Positions 28,025 to 36,244 of a DNA stretch of 64,000 bases are shown in pieces. The notes beneath the pieces are model-generated. The model made no database searches. It worked only from the letters and a program-made list of their open reading frames with translations, and was not told where the DNA came from. Each line of letters begins with the position of its first letter. The stretch's first letter is position 1. The DNA is from Methylobacterium tardum (GTDB lineage: Bacteria > Pseudomonadota > Alphaproteobacteria > Rhizobiales > Beijerinckiaceae): assembly GCF_023546765.1 (NCBI RefSeq), contig NZ_CP097484.1, positions 1,758,501 through 1,822,500 on the forward strand, read 5' to 3'. Both the position numbers and the translations under genes were made by a program.

Positions 28025-29239
28025 ATGTCAGAGCCCGGACCGACGAAGCCCGAACGGAACGCCGCGCCCCCGCCCTCCGATGCGCCCGATCCGGTGGCGC
28101 TGCTGGAGAGGCTCGTCGCCTTCGACACGGTGAGCGCCCGCTCGAACCTGCCGCTGATCGACTGGGTGGAGGCCTATTGCCGCCGCCACGGCGCCGCGGT
28201 GGAGCGCGTCGCCGACCCGACCGGGCTCAAGGCGGCGCTCCTCGTCAGCGTCGGCCCGTTCGCGAGCCGACCCGGCTACGTGCTCTCCGGCCACAGCGAC
28301 GTGGTGCCGGCCGAGGGCCAGCCCTGGTCGTCGGACCCGTTCATCCTGCGGGAGGCCGAGGGCCGGCTTTACGGGCGCGGCACCTCCGACATGAAGGGGT
28401 TCCTGGCGGTCTGCCTCGCGCTCCTGCCCGAGATGGTGGCGGCGGAGCTCGCCACCCCGATCCACCTCGCGATCTCGTACGACGAGGAAGTGGGCTGTCT
28501 CGGGGTGCGGCCGCTGATCGACCGGATGCTGGCCTGCATGCCCCGCCCGCTGGGCTGCTTCGTGGGCGAGCCCACCGGGATGGAGGTGGTGGTCGGCCAC
28601 AAGGGCAAGTCGGCCGCCCGCCTCACCTTCCGGGGCAGGGCCAGCCATTCGGCCCTGGCGCCCCAGGGCGTCAACGCGGTGGAATATGCCGCCCGCTTCA
28701 TCGAGCATGTCCGCCTGTCCGCGGAGGCGCTCGCCCGGGACGGCGCCCGCGACCCGCTCTACGACGTGCCCCACACCACCGGCCTGTCGAGCGTGGTCCA
28801 GGGCGGCACGGCCCTCAACATCGTCCCCGATAGCTGCAGCGTCGCGTTCGAGTACCGGGCGATCGGCGCGGACGATGCCGGGGCGCTGGCGGCCGCGGCC
28901 ATCGCCTACGCCACCGACACCCTGGTGCCGCTGATGCGGGCGGTCGACGCGGCGTGCGGCGTGACGGTCGAGCCGCTGATCGACTATCCGGGCCTCGACA
29001 CCGACCCGGAGGCGCCGATCGTGACCCTGGCCAAGCGGCTCGCCGGCCGGAACGGCCACGCCAAGGTCTCGTACGGCACCGAGGGCGGGCTGTTCGAGCG
29101 GCTCGGCGGCGTGCCCGCCGTGGTGATCGGCCCCGGCTCCATCGCCCGCGCCCACAAGGCCGACGAGTACGTGACCCGGGACGAACTGGACGCCTGCGCG
29201 GGCTTCGTGCGGCGGCTGATCCGGGATTGCCGGGGCTGA
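28025..29239 (+). CDS. argE: ArgE-type acetylornithine deacetylase (M20 family)
   Basis: A 404-residue dinuclear zinc amidohydrolase. Metal and catalytic motifs are complete: LSGHSDVVP (His ligand), GRGTSDMKGF (bridging Asp), SYDEEVGCLG (general base Glu pair), GEPTGMEVVVGHKG, and ARAHKADEYV (C-terminal His ligand). Between them lies the dimerisation domain with RASHSALAPQGVNAV. The enzyme deacetylates N-acetylornithine in arginine synthesis; alphaproteobacterial paralogues can act on other N-acyl amino acids, so the substrate is probable rather than proven. It is not in an arg operon. A DoxX gene follows after about 100 bases. Confidence 0.9.
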   Translation: MSEPGPTKPERNAAPPPSDAPDPVALLERLVAFDTVSARSNLPLIDWVEAYCRRHGAAVERVADPTGLKAALLVSVGPFASRPGYVLSGHSDVVPAEGQPWSSDPFILREAEGRLYGRGTSDMKGFLAVCLALLPEMVAAELATPIHLAISYDEEVGCLGVRPLIDRMLACMPRPLGCFVGEPTGMEVVVGHKGKSAARLTFRGRASHSALAPQGVNAVEYAARFIEHVRLSAEALARDGARDPLYDVPHTTGLSSVVQGGTALNIVPDSCSVAFEYRAIGADDAGALAAAAIAYATDTLVPLMRAVDAACGVTVEPLIDYPGLDTDPEAPIVTLAKRLAGRNGHAKVSYGTEGGLFERLGGVPAVVIGPGSIARAHKADEYVTRDELDACAGFVRRLIRDCRG

Positions 29240-29336
29240 GGCGCGCCGCCGGGCGGGGGCGGGGAAGAAACCTTTGCGCCGCTCGCGGCTTGGATCAGCG
29301 GCCCGAAGCGGGCCGGATCGGGAGTCGTCTCAGCGC

Positions 29337-29810
29337 ATGGCCAGCCTCAGCGTCGCGATCGCGTTCGGCACCCGCCTGCTCCTGGTTCTGCTGTTCCTGC
29401 CGTTCAGCGCGCTCGACAAGATCCTGAACTTCAAGGGCGCGGTCGGCCAGGCGCGGCAGGCCGTGCACGCCACGGCGCCCGCCACGGCGCTGATCCTGAT
29501 CGGGCTCTGCGTGGAGATCGGGATGTCGCTCTGCATCCTGACCGGGACCGCCGACCGGGCGGCGGCCTTCGTGATGGCCGGCTATTGCGGGGTCACGGCG
29601 CTCCTGTGGAAGCAGTTCTGGGTGCCGGGCGACTTCCGGACCGGCGGCAAGGGCCGCGAGCTGTTCTGGGATTTCCTCAAGAACTTCGCGCTCGCGGGCG
29701 GCTTCCTGCTCATAACCTTCGGCACGGGCGCCGGGACGGTGGAGAGCTTCTTCGCCGACCCGCTCGGCTCCACGCACCCCTACGCGACCGCCGACCGGGC
29801 CCGGCCGTAG
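29337..29810 (+). CDS. DoxX-family membrane protein
   Basis: A 157-residue four-helix inner-membrane protein: LLLVLLFLPFSALDKILNF (helix 1, with the family FSALDKILNF turn), ATALILIGLCVEIGMSLCIL, AAFVMAGYCGVTALLWKQFW and NFALAGGFLLITFG. DoxX/SURF4-like proteins have been linked to quinone redox, thiosulfate oxidation and oxidative stress. The ATG at 29337 sits directly before helix 1; upstream in-frame codons are Arg/Ser-rich and unlikely. The specific role is unknown. Confidence 0.82.
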   Translation: MASLSVAIAFGTRLLLVLLFLPFSALDKILNFKGAVGQARQAVHATAPATALILIGLCVEIGMSLCILTGTADRAAAFVMAGYCGVTALLWKQFWVPGDFRTGGKGRELFWDFLKNFALAGGFLLITFGTGAGTVESFFADPLGSTHPYATADRARP

Positions 29811-29831
29811 CCGGTCCCGCGGGCGGGATCC

Positions 29832-30437
29832 TCAGCCCTTCGGCACGGTGGCTTCCATCGACGGCCGGCGCGCGAATTCCGCGTACCACGCGGCGATGGC
29901 CGGACGACCCTCGCGCCACCCGAGGTCGGGGAAGCGCAGATCGAGGTATCCGACGGCGCAGGCCAACGCGACGGTGCCGATATCCAGCGGCGGCATCCCG
30001 GCGACCAGGGTCTCGAACCGGTCCAGCGCCGACCGGATCTTGCCGATCTGGCCGGCCTCCCAGGCGTCCCAGCGCTGCGGTTCCGGGCGCAGCACGCGCT
30101 CGTAGCGGGTCAGCAGCGCCGCATCGAGCAGGCCGTCGGCGAGCGCCTGCCGGGTCAGCGCGTCCCAGCGGGCGGCGCCCTCGGGGAACAGGCGCGGCCC
30201 GGCCGAGAGACCGTCGAGATACTCGCAGATCACCCGGCTGTCGTAGAGGGCGGTGCCGTCCTCCAGCACCAGGGCCGGGATCTTGCCAAGAGGGTTGTGG
30301 GCGGCGACCTCCGCGGAGGGGCCGGTCGGCGAGGCCCCCGCGACGGTGACGTCGATCCGGTCGATCAGTCCCGCCTCGTGGGCGAGGACCAGCACCTTGC
30401 GGGCATAGGGCGAGGCGGGGGAGTAGAGGAGCTTCAT
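29832..30437 (-). CDS. Glutathione S-transferase family protein
   Basis: A 201-residue cytoplasmic protein. The thioredoxin-like N-domain starts MKLLYSPASPYARKVLVLAH, where Ser in the SPASPYAR turn is the likely glutathione-activating residue. NPLGKIPALVLEDGTALYDS carries the cis-Pro and the gamma-glutamyl-binding DS. The helical C-domain contains PPLDIGTVALACAVGYLDLR. This is the beta/plant-like bacterial GST type, which conjugates glutathione to electrophiles. The ATG at 30437 is certain from the fold; the frame is open upstream to 30773 without similarity. Confidence 0.93.
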   Translation of the reverse strand: MKLLYSPASPYARKVLVLAHEAGLIDRIDVTVAGASPTGPSAEVAAHNPLGKIPALVLEDGTALYDSRVICEYLDGLSAGPRLFPEGAARWDALTRQALADGLLDAALLTRYERVLRPEPQRWDAWEAGQIGKIRSALDRFETLVAGMPPLDIGTVALACAVGYLDLRFPDLGWREGRPAIAAWYAEFARRPSMEATVPKG

Positions 30438-30535
30438 CGGACCGTCCCGGTTGGTCTTGGCGCCGTGATCGTGGCGCCGGGACCTTGCACCGATGCCGCG
30501 CGGAATCCAGTCCCCGCCGAGCCCCCTTCCGGCAC

Positions 30536-30781
30536 TCAGGCCTTCCGGGTCACTCCGAAGCCGGCACGGACCGCCCGGGCCCGGCCCAGGCGTCGCGCCC
30601 GCACCCGATCGCGCCAGGCCAGGATGGCGCTCGCCACCCGATCGAGGGCGAGCATGCACAGGCTGCCGACGATCGCCAGCACGCAGGCGGCCCCGATCAG
30701 CACGCCCCAGATCCCGGGAGCCGGGATGATCATCAGGCACAGCAGGCCGAAGACGGCCGCGCCGGGTATCCACTTCGCCAT
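30536..30781 (-). CDS. Small two-helix membrane protein
   Basis: An 81-residue protein with transmembrane helices WIPGAAVFGLLCLMIIPAPG and WGVLIGAACVLAIVGSLCML, then an Arg-rich cytoplasmic tail (RDRVRARRLGRARAVR). ATG 30781 has AGGCGG upstream. Family not recognised. Its promoter region to the right contains two perfect palindromes in an A/T-rich patch. Confidence 0.55.
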   Translation of the reverse strand: MAKWIPGAAVFGLLCLMIIPAPGIWGVLIGAACVLAIVGSLCMLALDRVASAILAWRDRVRARRLGRARAVRAGFGVTRKA

Positions 30782-30891
30782 CGTGCCGCCTGCCAAATCT
30801 GAAGGTGCTGTCGTGTCGACAGAAGCTGACCCGAGACCCTTAAGAAGTTGGCGCGGCTGAAGCGATCGTGCTGAGATTTGTTATCGTGGTA

Positions 30892-30941
30892 GATCAATCA
30901 GTTGATCGAGGTTTATAGAGGGTAAATACAGATCCTGTATT
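30892..30941. promoter_or_regulatory. A/T-rich island with two perfect palindromes
   Basis: GATCAA-TCAG-TTGATC (30892-30907) and AATACAG-ATC-CTGTATT (30925-30941) lie 17 bases apart in a markedly A/T-rich stretch of about 100 bases. They are about 110-160 bases upstream of the small membrane protein start and within its probable promoter. Both look like operators for dimeric repressors. Confidence 0.5.
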
Positions 30942-31033
30942 GACTTGGAGTGCCTGATTTTGCGTCACAGGCGGGAGCGACCGGATCGGGCCGGGCGCGC
31001 ATCCGACGCGGCGGCTCCGACCTCCGACCCGCG

Positions 31034-31402
31034 CTACCCCGTGCGGCGGGCCGTCCAGCGTCCCGAGCACGAGCCCAGACCGGAGAGCGTCCAGCGCCCC
31101 CGTCCCGCGGCCCCGCTGAGGCGGCCGGACACCGCGACGTTGGCGAGGCCCTTGCGGATTGTGCCGGTGATCCGGCCGTCCTCTCCGGCATGGCCGGAGG
31201 CATCAACGCCGTTGCCCCCGGCCTCATCCACCTGCCCGTCCCGGATCACGATGGGGTAGCGATAGGGCCCGGTGCAGGTCCCGCTCTCGGTCATCGCCAC
31301 GACCGACCAAGCCCCATCGAACCGGTTCGACGCGTGGGCTGCCCCCGAGGCGAGGCCGAGGATCAGGGCCGGTGCGAGCACCGCGTCACGAAGTCGGTTC
31401 AT
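31034..31402 (-). CDS. Small secreted protein, lipocalin-like beta fold suspected
   Basis: A 122-residue protein with a Sec signal (AVLAPALILGLASGAAHA). The mature part alternates beta-strand-like segments: FDGAWSVVAMTESGTC, YRYPIVIRDGQVDE, GRITGTIRKGLANVAVSG, GRWTLSGLGSCSGRWTARR. Two cysteines (about positions 43 and 111) could form a disulfide. The repeating W-x-x-x pattern suggests a small beta-barrel. ATG 31402 has GAGGAG 4 bases upstream. Similar small exported proteins are frequent in Methylobacterium; function unknown. Confidence 0.68.
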   Translation of the reverse strand: MNRLRDAVLAPALILGLASGAAHASNRFDGAWSVVAMTESGTCTGPYRYPIVIRDGQVDEAGGNGVDASGHAGEDGRITGTIRKGLANVAVSGRLSGAAGRGRWTLSGLGSCSGRWTARRTG

Positions 31403-31747
31403 GGTCTCCTCTGCAAGTTCGCGAGACGAAGTCGCGGCTCATCGCGTCCGGGTCGAACCGAATGGGCGCGCCCGGCACAACCACGACAGGGCGCCGGGCT
31501 TCGAGAGGCTGTCAGGCAGCGTCCCGAGACGGCGATATGGGGGCGAACGGCCTCGGCGCACTGAGAGAACGCTACCGGTACGCGGCTTTTTCCAGGGCGT
31601 GAGCTCCAGGGCGCGCACCGTCCGGATGGCGGGCTGCGTCCGATCCTGAGAGCCCGCCGCTGACGCACCGGAACGGCGGCAGGCCCGGGTCTCTGCCGGC
31701 GCGGGATCAGATCGGGGAAGCCAGATCCCGCGTTTCCGCACCAAGCC
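31403..31747. other. Intergenic region, no gene seen
   Basis: About 345 bases between two minus-strand genes. It contains the promoter and GAGGAG ribosome site of the secreted protein. A short hairpin at 31741-31759 overlaps the stop codon of the next gene. Open frames here lack start signals and family motifs. Confidence 0.5.
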
Positions 31748-31759
31748 CTAACGGCTTGG
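31741..31759 (-). terminator. Hairpin overlapping a stop codon
   Basis: CCAAGCC-CTAAC-GGCTTGG: a perfect seven-base stem that includes the TAG stop of the gene ending at 31748. There is no T-run, so termination strength is uncertain. Confidence 0.4.
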
Positions 31760-32083
31760 CGGCAGGGTCCGGCCCTCGCTGACGAGATGATAGAAGCGCC
31801 CCTCGAACATCTGCATCACCGCTTCGGTGGCGGCGTGCGATTCCGGGCGGATCGGGGAAGCGAGGCAGGCGTCCAGCGTCGCCTGATCGGGAAAGTCCAT
31901 CTCGAGGATCATGGCGATCGGCCGCGCGTCGGCGTCCTTGGAGACGAGGCGCTGCACCCGCACCGCGGTGACGCCCGGGAAGCGCCGCCAGAACGGCTCC
32001 AGCTCATCCCGGACCCGGCGGAAGAACTCCTCCTCGCGACCGTCGCGCACCGTGCCCTCGTAGATCGCGGTCCTCGTCAGCAT
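31748..32083 (-). CDS. Dimeric alpha/beta-barrel (EthD/ABM-like) protein
   Basis: A 111-residue protein with a ferredoxin-like beta-alpha-beta pattern: TRTAIYEGTVRDGREEEFFR, LEPFWRRFPGVTAVRVQRL, IAMILEMDFPDQATLDACLA, and MQMFEGRFYHLVSEGR. Small ABM proteins are monooxygenases, isomerases or unknown. ATG 32083 has AGGGAG 6 bases upstream. It diverges from the riboswitch-controlled operon on the right; the 434-base gap is mostly the riboswitch. Confidence 0.7.
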   Translation of the reverse strand: MLTRTAIYEGTVRDGREEEFFRRVRDELEPFWRRFPGVTAVRVQRLVSKDADARPIAMILEMDFPDQATLDACLASPIRPESHAATEAVMQMFEGRFYHLVSEGRTLPPSR

Positions 32084-32240
32084 CGGTCGCTCCCTGAATT
32101 CCTCCGTCAACCGACGGTGGCCGGGATCGCTCCCGGCGGTGACAACCGGGATCGGCTGTCGGCGAAATCCGTCCCGGCCGGGACGTGCGGGCTTCTCCCC
32201 GACGGGCGACCGGCGTATCCGAGAAGCAGCCCATCGCGAC

Positions 32241-32455
32241 GATGCGGGAGAGACCGGGATCTTCCCAGCAGAGGGGACCCGGCGCCGACGGAGCAACCGC
32301 CCCGGAAACTCTCAGGCACCGGAACCGTGTCGTCAGGGCGATCTGGAGAGTGGTGCAGCGGGTGGACCCGTGGGCACCCGCCGAAGGGGACGTCCGTGCT
32401 TCGCCTCGCCAGGGCGCGGCCGGATCAAGCTCTCAGGCATCGGGACAGATGGGGC
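32241..32455 (+). promoter_or_regulatory. Tandem glycine riboswitch (two aptamers)
   Basis: Aptamer 1 (about 32241-32332) shows GCGGGAGAGACCG, GCGCCGACGGAGCAACCGCC and GGAAACTCTCAGGCACCG, the standard glycine-aptamer core. Aptamer 2 (about 32340-32455) shows CTGGAGAGTGGTG, CACCCGCCGAAGGGG and AGCTCTCAGGCATCGGGACAG. Two aptamers joined by a short linker are the classic cooperative glycine sensor. It ends about 63 bases before the ATG of an FAD amino-acid dehydrogenase, so glycine should switch on that gene and perhaps the genes after it. I cannot fold the expression platform by eye. Confidence 0.92.
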
Positions 32456-32517
32456 GCGCAACCGGCCGACCGCACAGGGCGGCCTTCCCGCGTCCCGACG
32501 TCTCGGAGTCCCGAACC

Positions 32518-33780
32518 ATGACCCACATCGCCGTGATCGGCGCCGGCATCACCGGCGTGACGACCGCCTACGCGCTCGCCCAGCGCGGCTACCGCGTCAC
32601 CGTCCTCGACCGGCAGCGCTACGCCGCCATGGAGACCTCCTTCGCCAATGGCGGCCAGCTCTCGGCCTGCAACGCCGAGGTCTGGAACAAGCTCTCCACG
32701 GTGGTGCAGGGCCTGCGCTGGATGCTGCGCCGGGACGCGCCGCTGCTGATGAATCCCAAGCCCTCCTGGCACAAGCTGTCCTGGATGGCGGAGTTCGTCC
32801 GCGAGATCGCCCATTATCGCGCCAACACCGTGGAGACGGTGCGGCTGGCCCTGAAGGCCCGGGAGGCCCTGTTCGCCATGGCCGAGGCCGAGGGGATCGA
32901 GTTCGACCTGAAGACCCGCGGCATCCTGCATTTCTACCGGGACCGGGCGAGCTTCGAGAAGGCCACCGCCGTCAACGCTCTGCTGCGGGAGGGCGGCCTG
33001 GAGCGCTACGCCGTGACCCCCGAGGAGATCCGGGCGATCGAGCCGACGCTGGCCGGGCGCTATCACGGCGGCTACTTCACGCCCTCGGACGCCACCGGCG
33101 ACATCCACAAATTCACCCGCGGCCTCGCTTCCGCCTGCGCGCGCAAGGGCGTCCGCTTCGTCCAGGACGCCAGCGTCGAGACGATCGCGCCGGGGGAGGG
33201 GGGCTACGCGGTTCGCTGGCGTGACGCGGGCCAGACGGCCGGCGACGCGCGGGTCCTGCGGGCCGACGCGGTGGTGATCTGCGCGGGCTGCGCCAGCCGG
33301 CACTTCGCGGCGATGCTGGGCGACCGGGTCAACGTCTACCCGGTGAAGGGCTACTCGATCACCGTGAACCTGCTGACCCCGGAGGCGCAGGCGGCGGCCC
33401 CGGAGGTGAGCATCCTCGACGAGGCGGCCAAGATCGTCACCAGCCGCCTCGGCGGCGAGCGCCTGCGGGTCGCCGGCACCGCCGAGTTCAACGGCTTCAA
33501 CCGCGACATCCGACACGACCGGATCCAGCCGCTGGTCGACTGGACCCGGGAGCAGTTCCCGTTGGTCGACACCGACCGGGTGGTGGCCTGGAGCGGCCTG
33601 CGGCCGATGCTGCCGAACATGCTGCCCAAGGTCGGTCGCGGCCGCCGGCCCGGAATCTTCTACAACACCGGGCACGGCCATCTCGGCTGGACCCTCTCGG
33701 GCGCCACCGCCGAACTCGTCGCCGGCGCGATCGCCGCCGAGCACGCCCCGGAGCCGATGGTCCTGCCGCTCGCAGCCTGA
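32518..33780 (+). CDS. FAD-dependent D-amino-acid/glycine dehydrogenase (DadA-like)
   Basis: A 420-residue DAO-family flavoenzyme. It starts MTHIAVIGAGITGVTTAYAL with the FAD motif GAGITG at 8-13, then SFANGGQLSACNAEVW, typical of the small subunit of D-amino-acid dehydrogenase. The C-terminus contains YNTGHGHLGWTLSGAT, the flavin-contacting block. Such enzymes oxidise D-amino acids or glycine to the 2-oxo acid and ammonia, passing electrons to the membrane. A tandem glycine riboswitch directly upstream argues that glycine (giving glyoxylate) is a physiological substrate. ATG 32518 follows a GGAG-containing leader. A multi-hairpin repeat begins right after the stop. Confidence 0.93.
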   Translation: MTHIAVIGAGITGVTTAYALAQRGYRVTVLDRQRYAAMETSFANGGQLSACNAEVWNKLSTVVQGLRWMLRRDAPLLMNPKPSWHKLSWMAEFVREIAHYRANTVETVRLALKAREALFAMAEAEGIEFDLKTRGILHFYRDRASFEKATAVNALLREGGLERYAVTPEEIRAIEPTLAGRYHGGYFTPSDATGDIHKFTRGLASACARKGVRFVQDASVETIAPGEGGYAVRWRDAGQTAGDARVLRADAVVICAGCASRHFAAMLGDRVNVYPVKGYSITVNLLTPEAQAAAPEVSILDEAAKIVTSRLGGERLRVAGTAEFNGFNRDIRHDRIQPLVDWTREQFPLVDTDRVVAWSGLRPMLPNMLPKVGRGRRPGIFYNTGHGHLGWTLSGATAELVAGAIAAEHAPEPMVLPLAA

Positions 33781-33782
33781 CC

Positions 33783-33840
33783 CGGGTTTCCAAAGGGCCT
33801 TGAGGCCCTTCGGCGGGTTGTCAGGGCGGAGCCCTGACGC
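33783..33840. repeat. Multi-hairpin dispersed element, copy 3 (short)
   Basis: Begins two bases after the stop of the amino-acid dehydrogenase: CCAAAGGGCC/GGCCCTTCGG stem, then GTCAGGGCG/CGCCCTGAC. It is a shortened version of copies 2 and 4 and lies between two genes of the glycine-linked cluster. Confidence 0.7.
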
Positions 33841-33936
33841 GCGGCACGGCGCGCCAACCCGTCCCCCAACCGGGGGGCGCGCCGTCGCAGATTATTTTGT
33901 ATTCTCTTTCCGAGCCACCCCGGAAACCGAGCCGCG

Positions 33937-35076
33937 ATGCCCTCGTCTCCCGCCTATCTCGACCCCGCGACCGGGGCGACCTACCCGATCGAGACGCCGC
34001 GCTGGCGCTCCGAGACGGGCGGTCCGCTGATGATCAGCGACCTGCCGGGGATCGGGCGGGCGGAGATCGACACGGGCCGGCGCTCCCTCTGGCGCTACGC
34101 CGCCGCCCTGCCGGTGGCGGTGGCCGACCCGGTCTCGCTGGGGGAGGGCTGCACCCCGCTGGTGCGCCGGCCCTGGCGCGGCGGCCACGCCCATTTCAAG
34201 CTCGAGTGGTTCGCGCCCTCGGGCAGCTTCAAGGACCGGGGCGCGTCCGTGATGCTGTCGATCCTGCGCCAGCAGGGGATCGACGCGGTGCTGGAGGATT
34301 CTTCCGGGAACGGCGGCGCCGCGGTGGCGACCTACGCGGCCGCCGCCGGGATGCGGGCGAAGATCCTGGTCCCGGCCTCGACCTCGCCGGCCAAGACCGT
34401 CCAGATGCGGGCCGCCGGCGCCGAAGTCGAGCTGATCCCCGGCACCCGCCAGGACACCGCCGACGCGGCCGTTGCCCAAGCGGAGTCGATCTTCTACGCC
34501 AGCCACAACTGGCAGGCCCATTTCCTCCAGGGCACCAAGACGCTCGCCTACGAGCTGTGGGAGGATCTGGGTTTCACCGCGCCCGACGCCGTGATCATCC
34601 CGTGCGGGGCCGGCAGCAACATCCTCGGCTGCGATATCGGCTTCTCGGAGCTGCTGCGCCGCGGGGCGATCGCCCGCCTGCCGCGGCTCTACGCGGTCCA
34701 GCCGGCCCACTGCGCCCCCCTGCACGCGGGTTTCGAGGCCGGCGCCGCGGATTTCGTGCCGGTCACCCCGCGCCCGACACTGGCCGAGGGCGCCTCGATC
34801 GCCCAGCCGGTCCGCGGCCGGGAGGTACTGGCAGCGCTCCGCCGCTCCGGCGGCGGCACCGTGGCGGTCTCCGAGGAATCCATCGAGGCGGCCCTGATGG
34901 AGCTCGCCCGGTCGGGCCTCTACGTCGAGCCGACCTGCGCCATGGCGGCGGCGGCGCTCACCGACCTCACCGCGCGCGGCGCGATCCGGCCCGAGGAGAC
35001 CACCGTGGTGGTGCTCACCGGCACCGGCATCAAGGCGACGCCGCGCATCGCCGAGCTTCTGGGCCTCGCCCCGTAA
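33937..35076 (+). CDS. Fold-type II PLP enzyme, threonine synthase/dehydratase-like (candidate beta-hydroxyaspartate dehydratase)
   Basis: A 379-residue PLP enzyme. The Schiff-base lysine is Lys99 in APSGSFKDRGA, the substrate/phosphate loop is EDSSGNGGAAV (120-130), and the PLP-phosphate loop is IPCGAGSNILG. The N-terminus (YLDPATGATYPIETPRWR, VSLGEGCTPLV) resembles threonine synthase without a zinc ribbon. It is 40 bases upstream of a 3-hydroxyaspartate-aldolase-like gene, and an ornithine-cyclodeaminase-family gene follows. In the beta-hydroxyaspartate cycle, BhcB is a fold-II dehydratase that turns beta-hydroxyaspartate into iminosuccinate; this gene occupies that place. Threonine synthase or diaminopropionate lyase activity remain alternatives. 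Confidence 0.8.
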   Translation: MPSSPAYLDPATGATYPIETPRWRSETGGPLMISDLPGIGRAEIDTGRRSLWRYAAALPVAVADPVSLGEGCTPLVRRPWRGGHAHFKLEWFAPSGSFKDRGASVMLSILRQQGIDAVLEDSSGNGGAAVATYAAAAGMRAKILVPASTSPAKTVQMRAAGAEVELIPGTRQDTADAAVAQAESIFYASHNWQAHFLQGTKTLAYELWEDLGFTAPDAVIIPCGAGSNILGCDIGFSELLRRGAIARLPRLYAVQPAHCAPLHAGFEAGAADFVPVTPRPTLAEGASIAQPVRGREVLAALRRSGGGTVAVSEESIEAALMELARSGLYVEPTCAMAAAALTDLTARGAIRPEETTVVVLTGTGIKATPRIAELLGLAP

Positions 35077-35120
35077 TCGAGCCCCGTCACGAGATCCGCA
35101 CGCGATCAGGAGGACACACC

Positions 35121-36242
35121 ATGCGCAACAACATTCCCGCCAGCGTCGGGATGCCGGTCGAGGAGGTGGACACCCCCTGCCTGCTGGTCGACCTCGACGC
35201 CCTCGAGCGCAACGTCGACAAGCTCGGCCGCTTCATGAAGGCGCACGGCCTGCGCCACCGGGCGCACGCCAAGACCCACAAATCGTCGGACATCACGGTC
35301 CTGCAGATCGAGCGGGGCGGGGCTTGCGGCGTCTGCTGCCAGAAGGTCAGCGAGGCCGAGGCGCTGGTGAGCGCCGGCATCCGCGATGTGCTGGTCTCCA
35401 ACCAGGTGGTGGCGCCGAAGAAGATCGAGCGCCTCGCGGCGCTCGCCACCCGGGCGCGGGTGCTGGTCTGCGTCGGCGACCTCGGCAACGTCGGCGACCT
35501 CTCGGCGGCGGCGGTCAAGTACGGCGTCACCCTGGAGTGCCTCGTGGAGATCGACGTCGGCGCCGGCCGCTGCGGCGTCGCCCCGGGCGAGCCCGCAGTG
35601 GCGATCGCGCAGAAGATCGCGGCGTCGCCGGGCCTCAGCTTCGCCGGCCTGCAGGCCTACCAGGGCAAGGCTCAGCACGTGCGCGACTTCGGCGAGCGCC
35701 AAGCCCTGATCCAGACGGCGATCGACGAGACCCGGCGCACCGTCGACCTGCTCAAGGCCGTGGGCCTCGACTGCGCCATCGTGGCGGGGGCCGGCACCGG
35801 CAGCTTCGCCATGGAGGGCGGCAGCGGCGTCTACAACGAGCTGCAATGCGGCTCCTACGTCTTCATGGACGCGGATTACCAGCGGGTGAAGGACGCCGAG
35901 GGCCGGCCGATCGCGGAGTTCGAGAACAGCCTGTTCATCTACACGGCGATCATGAGCAAGGCGAAGGCGGACGTCGCGATCTGCGATGCCGGCCTGAAGG
36001 CACAGAGCATCGATAGCGGCCTGCCGGTGGTCTTCGGCCGGGACGACGTGGAGTACATCAAGTGCTCGGACGAGCACGGGGTGATCAGCGACCCCGGCAA
36101 CGTCTTGAAGCTCAACGAGCGCCTGAAGCTGATCCCCGGCCATTGCGACCCGACGGTCAACGTCTACGACTGGTATGTCGGCGTGCGGAACGGCCGCGTC
36201 GAGGCGATCTGGCCGGTCACCGCCCGCGGCATGACCCTGTAG
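35121..36242 (+). CDS. DSD1-family fold-type III PLP aldolase (3-hydroxyaspartate/D-threonine aldolase type; BhcC-like)
   Basis: A 373-residue alanine-racemase-fold protein. PLP lysine: Lys51 in RAHAKTHKS. The C-terminal metal site HCD (His341, Asp343) in IPGHCDPTVNVYDWYVG is that of D-threonine aldolase and D-serine dehydratase-like enzymes. The family includes 3-hydroxyaspartate aldolase (BhcC), which condenses glycine and glyoxylate. AGGAGG 7 bases before ATG 35121 is a near-perfect ribosome site. Upstream is the fold-II dehydratase-like gene, downstream the reductase-like gene, the same set as bhcBCD. D-threonine aldolase is the main alternative. Confidence 0.88.
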   Translation: MRNNIPASVGMPVEEVDTPCLLVDLDALERNVDKLGRFMKAHGLRHRAHAKTHKSSDITVLQIERGGACGVCCQKVSEAEALVSAGIRDVLVSNQVVAPKKIERLAALATRARVLVCVGDLGNVGDLSAAAVKYGVTLECLVEIDVGAGRCGVAPGEPAVAIAQKIAASPGLSFAGLQAYQGKAQHVRDFGERQALIQTAIDETRRTVDLLKAVGLDCAIVAGAGTGSFAMEGGSGVYNELQCGSYVFMDADYQRVKDAEGRPIAEFENSLFIYTAIMSKAKADVAICDAGLKAQSIDSGLPVVFGRDDVEYIKCSDEHGVISDPGNVLKLNERLKLIPGHCDPTVNVYDWYVGVRNGRVEAIWPVTARGMTL

Positions 36243-36244
36243 GG

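Noticed and set aside
33897..35120. Fusion of the aldolase frame with the upstream gene
   Set aside because: The aldolase frame is open upstream across the dehydratase-like gene, but AGGAGG before ATG 35121 and the protein family start show a separate gene.
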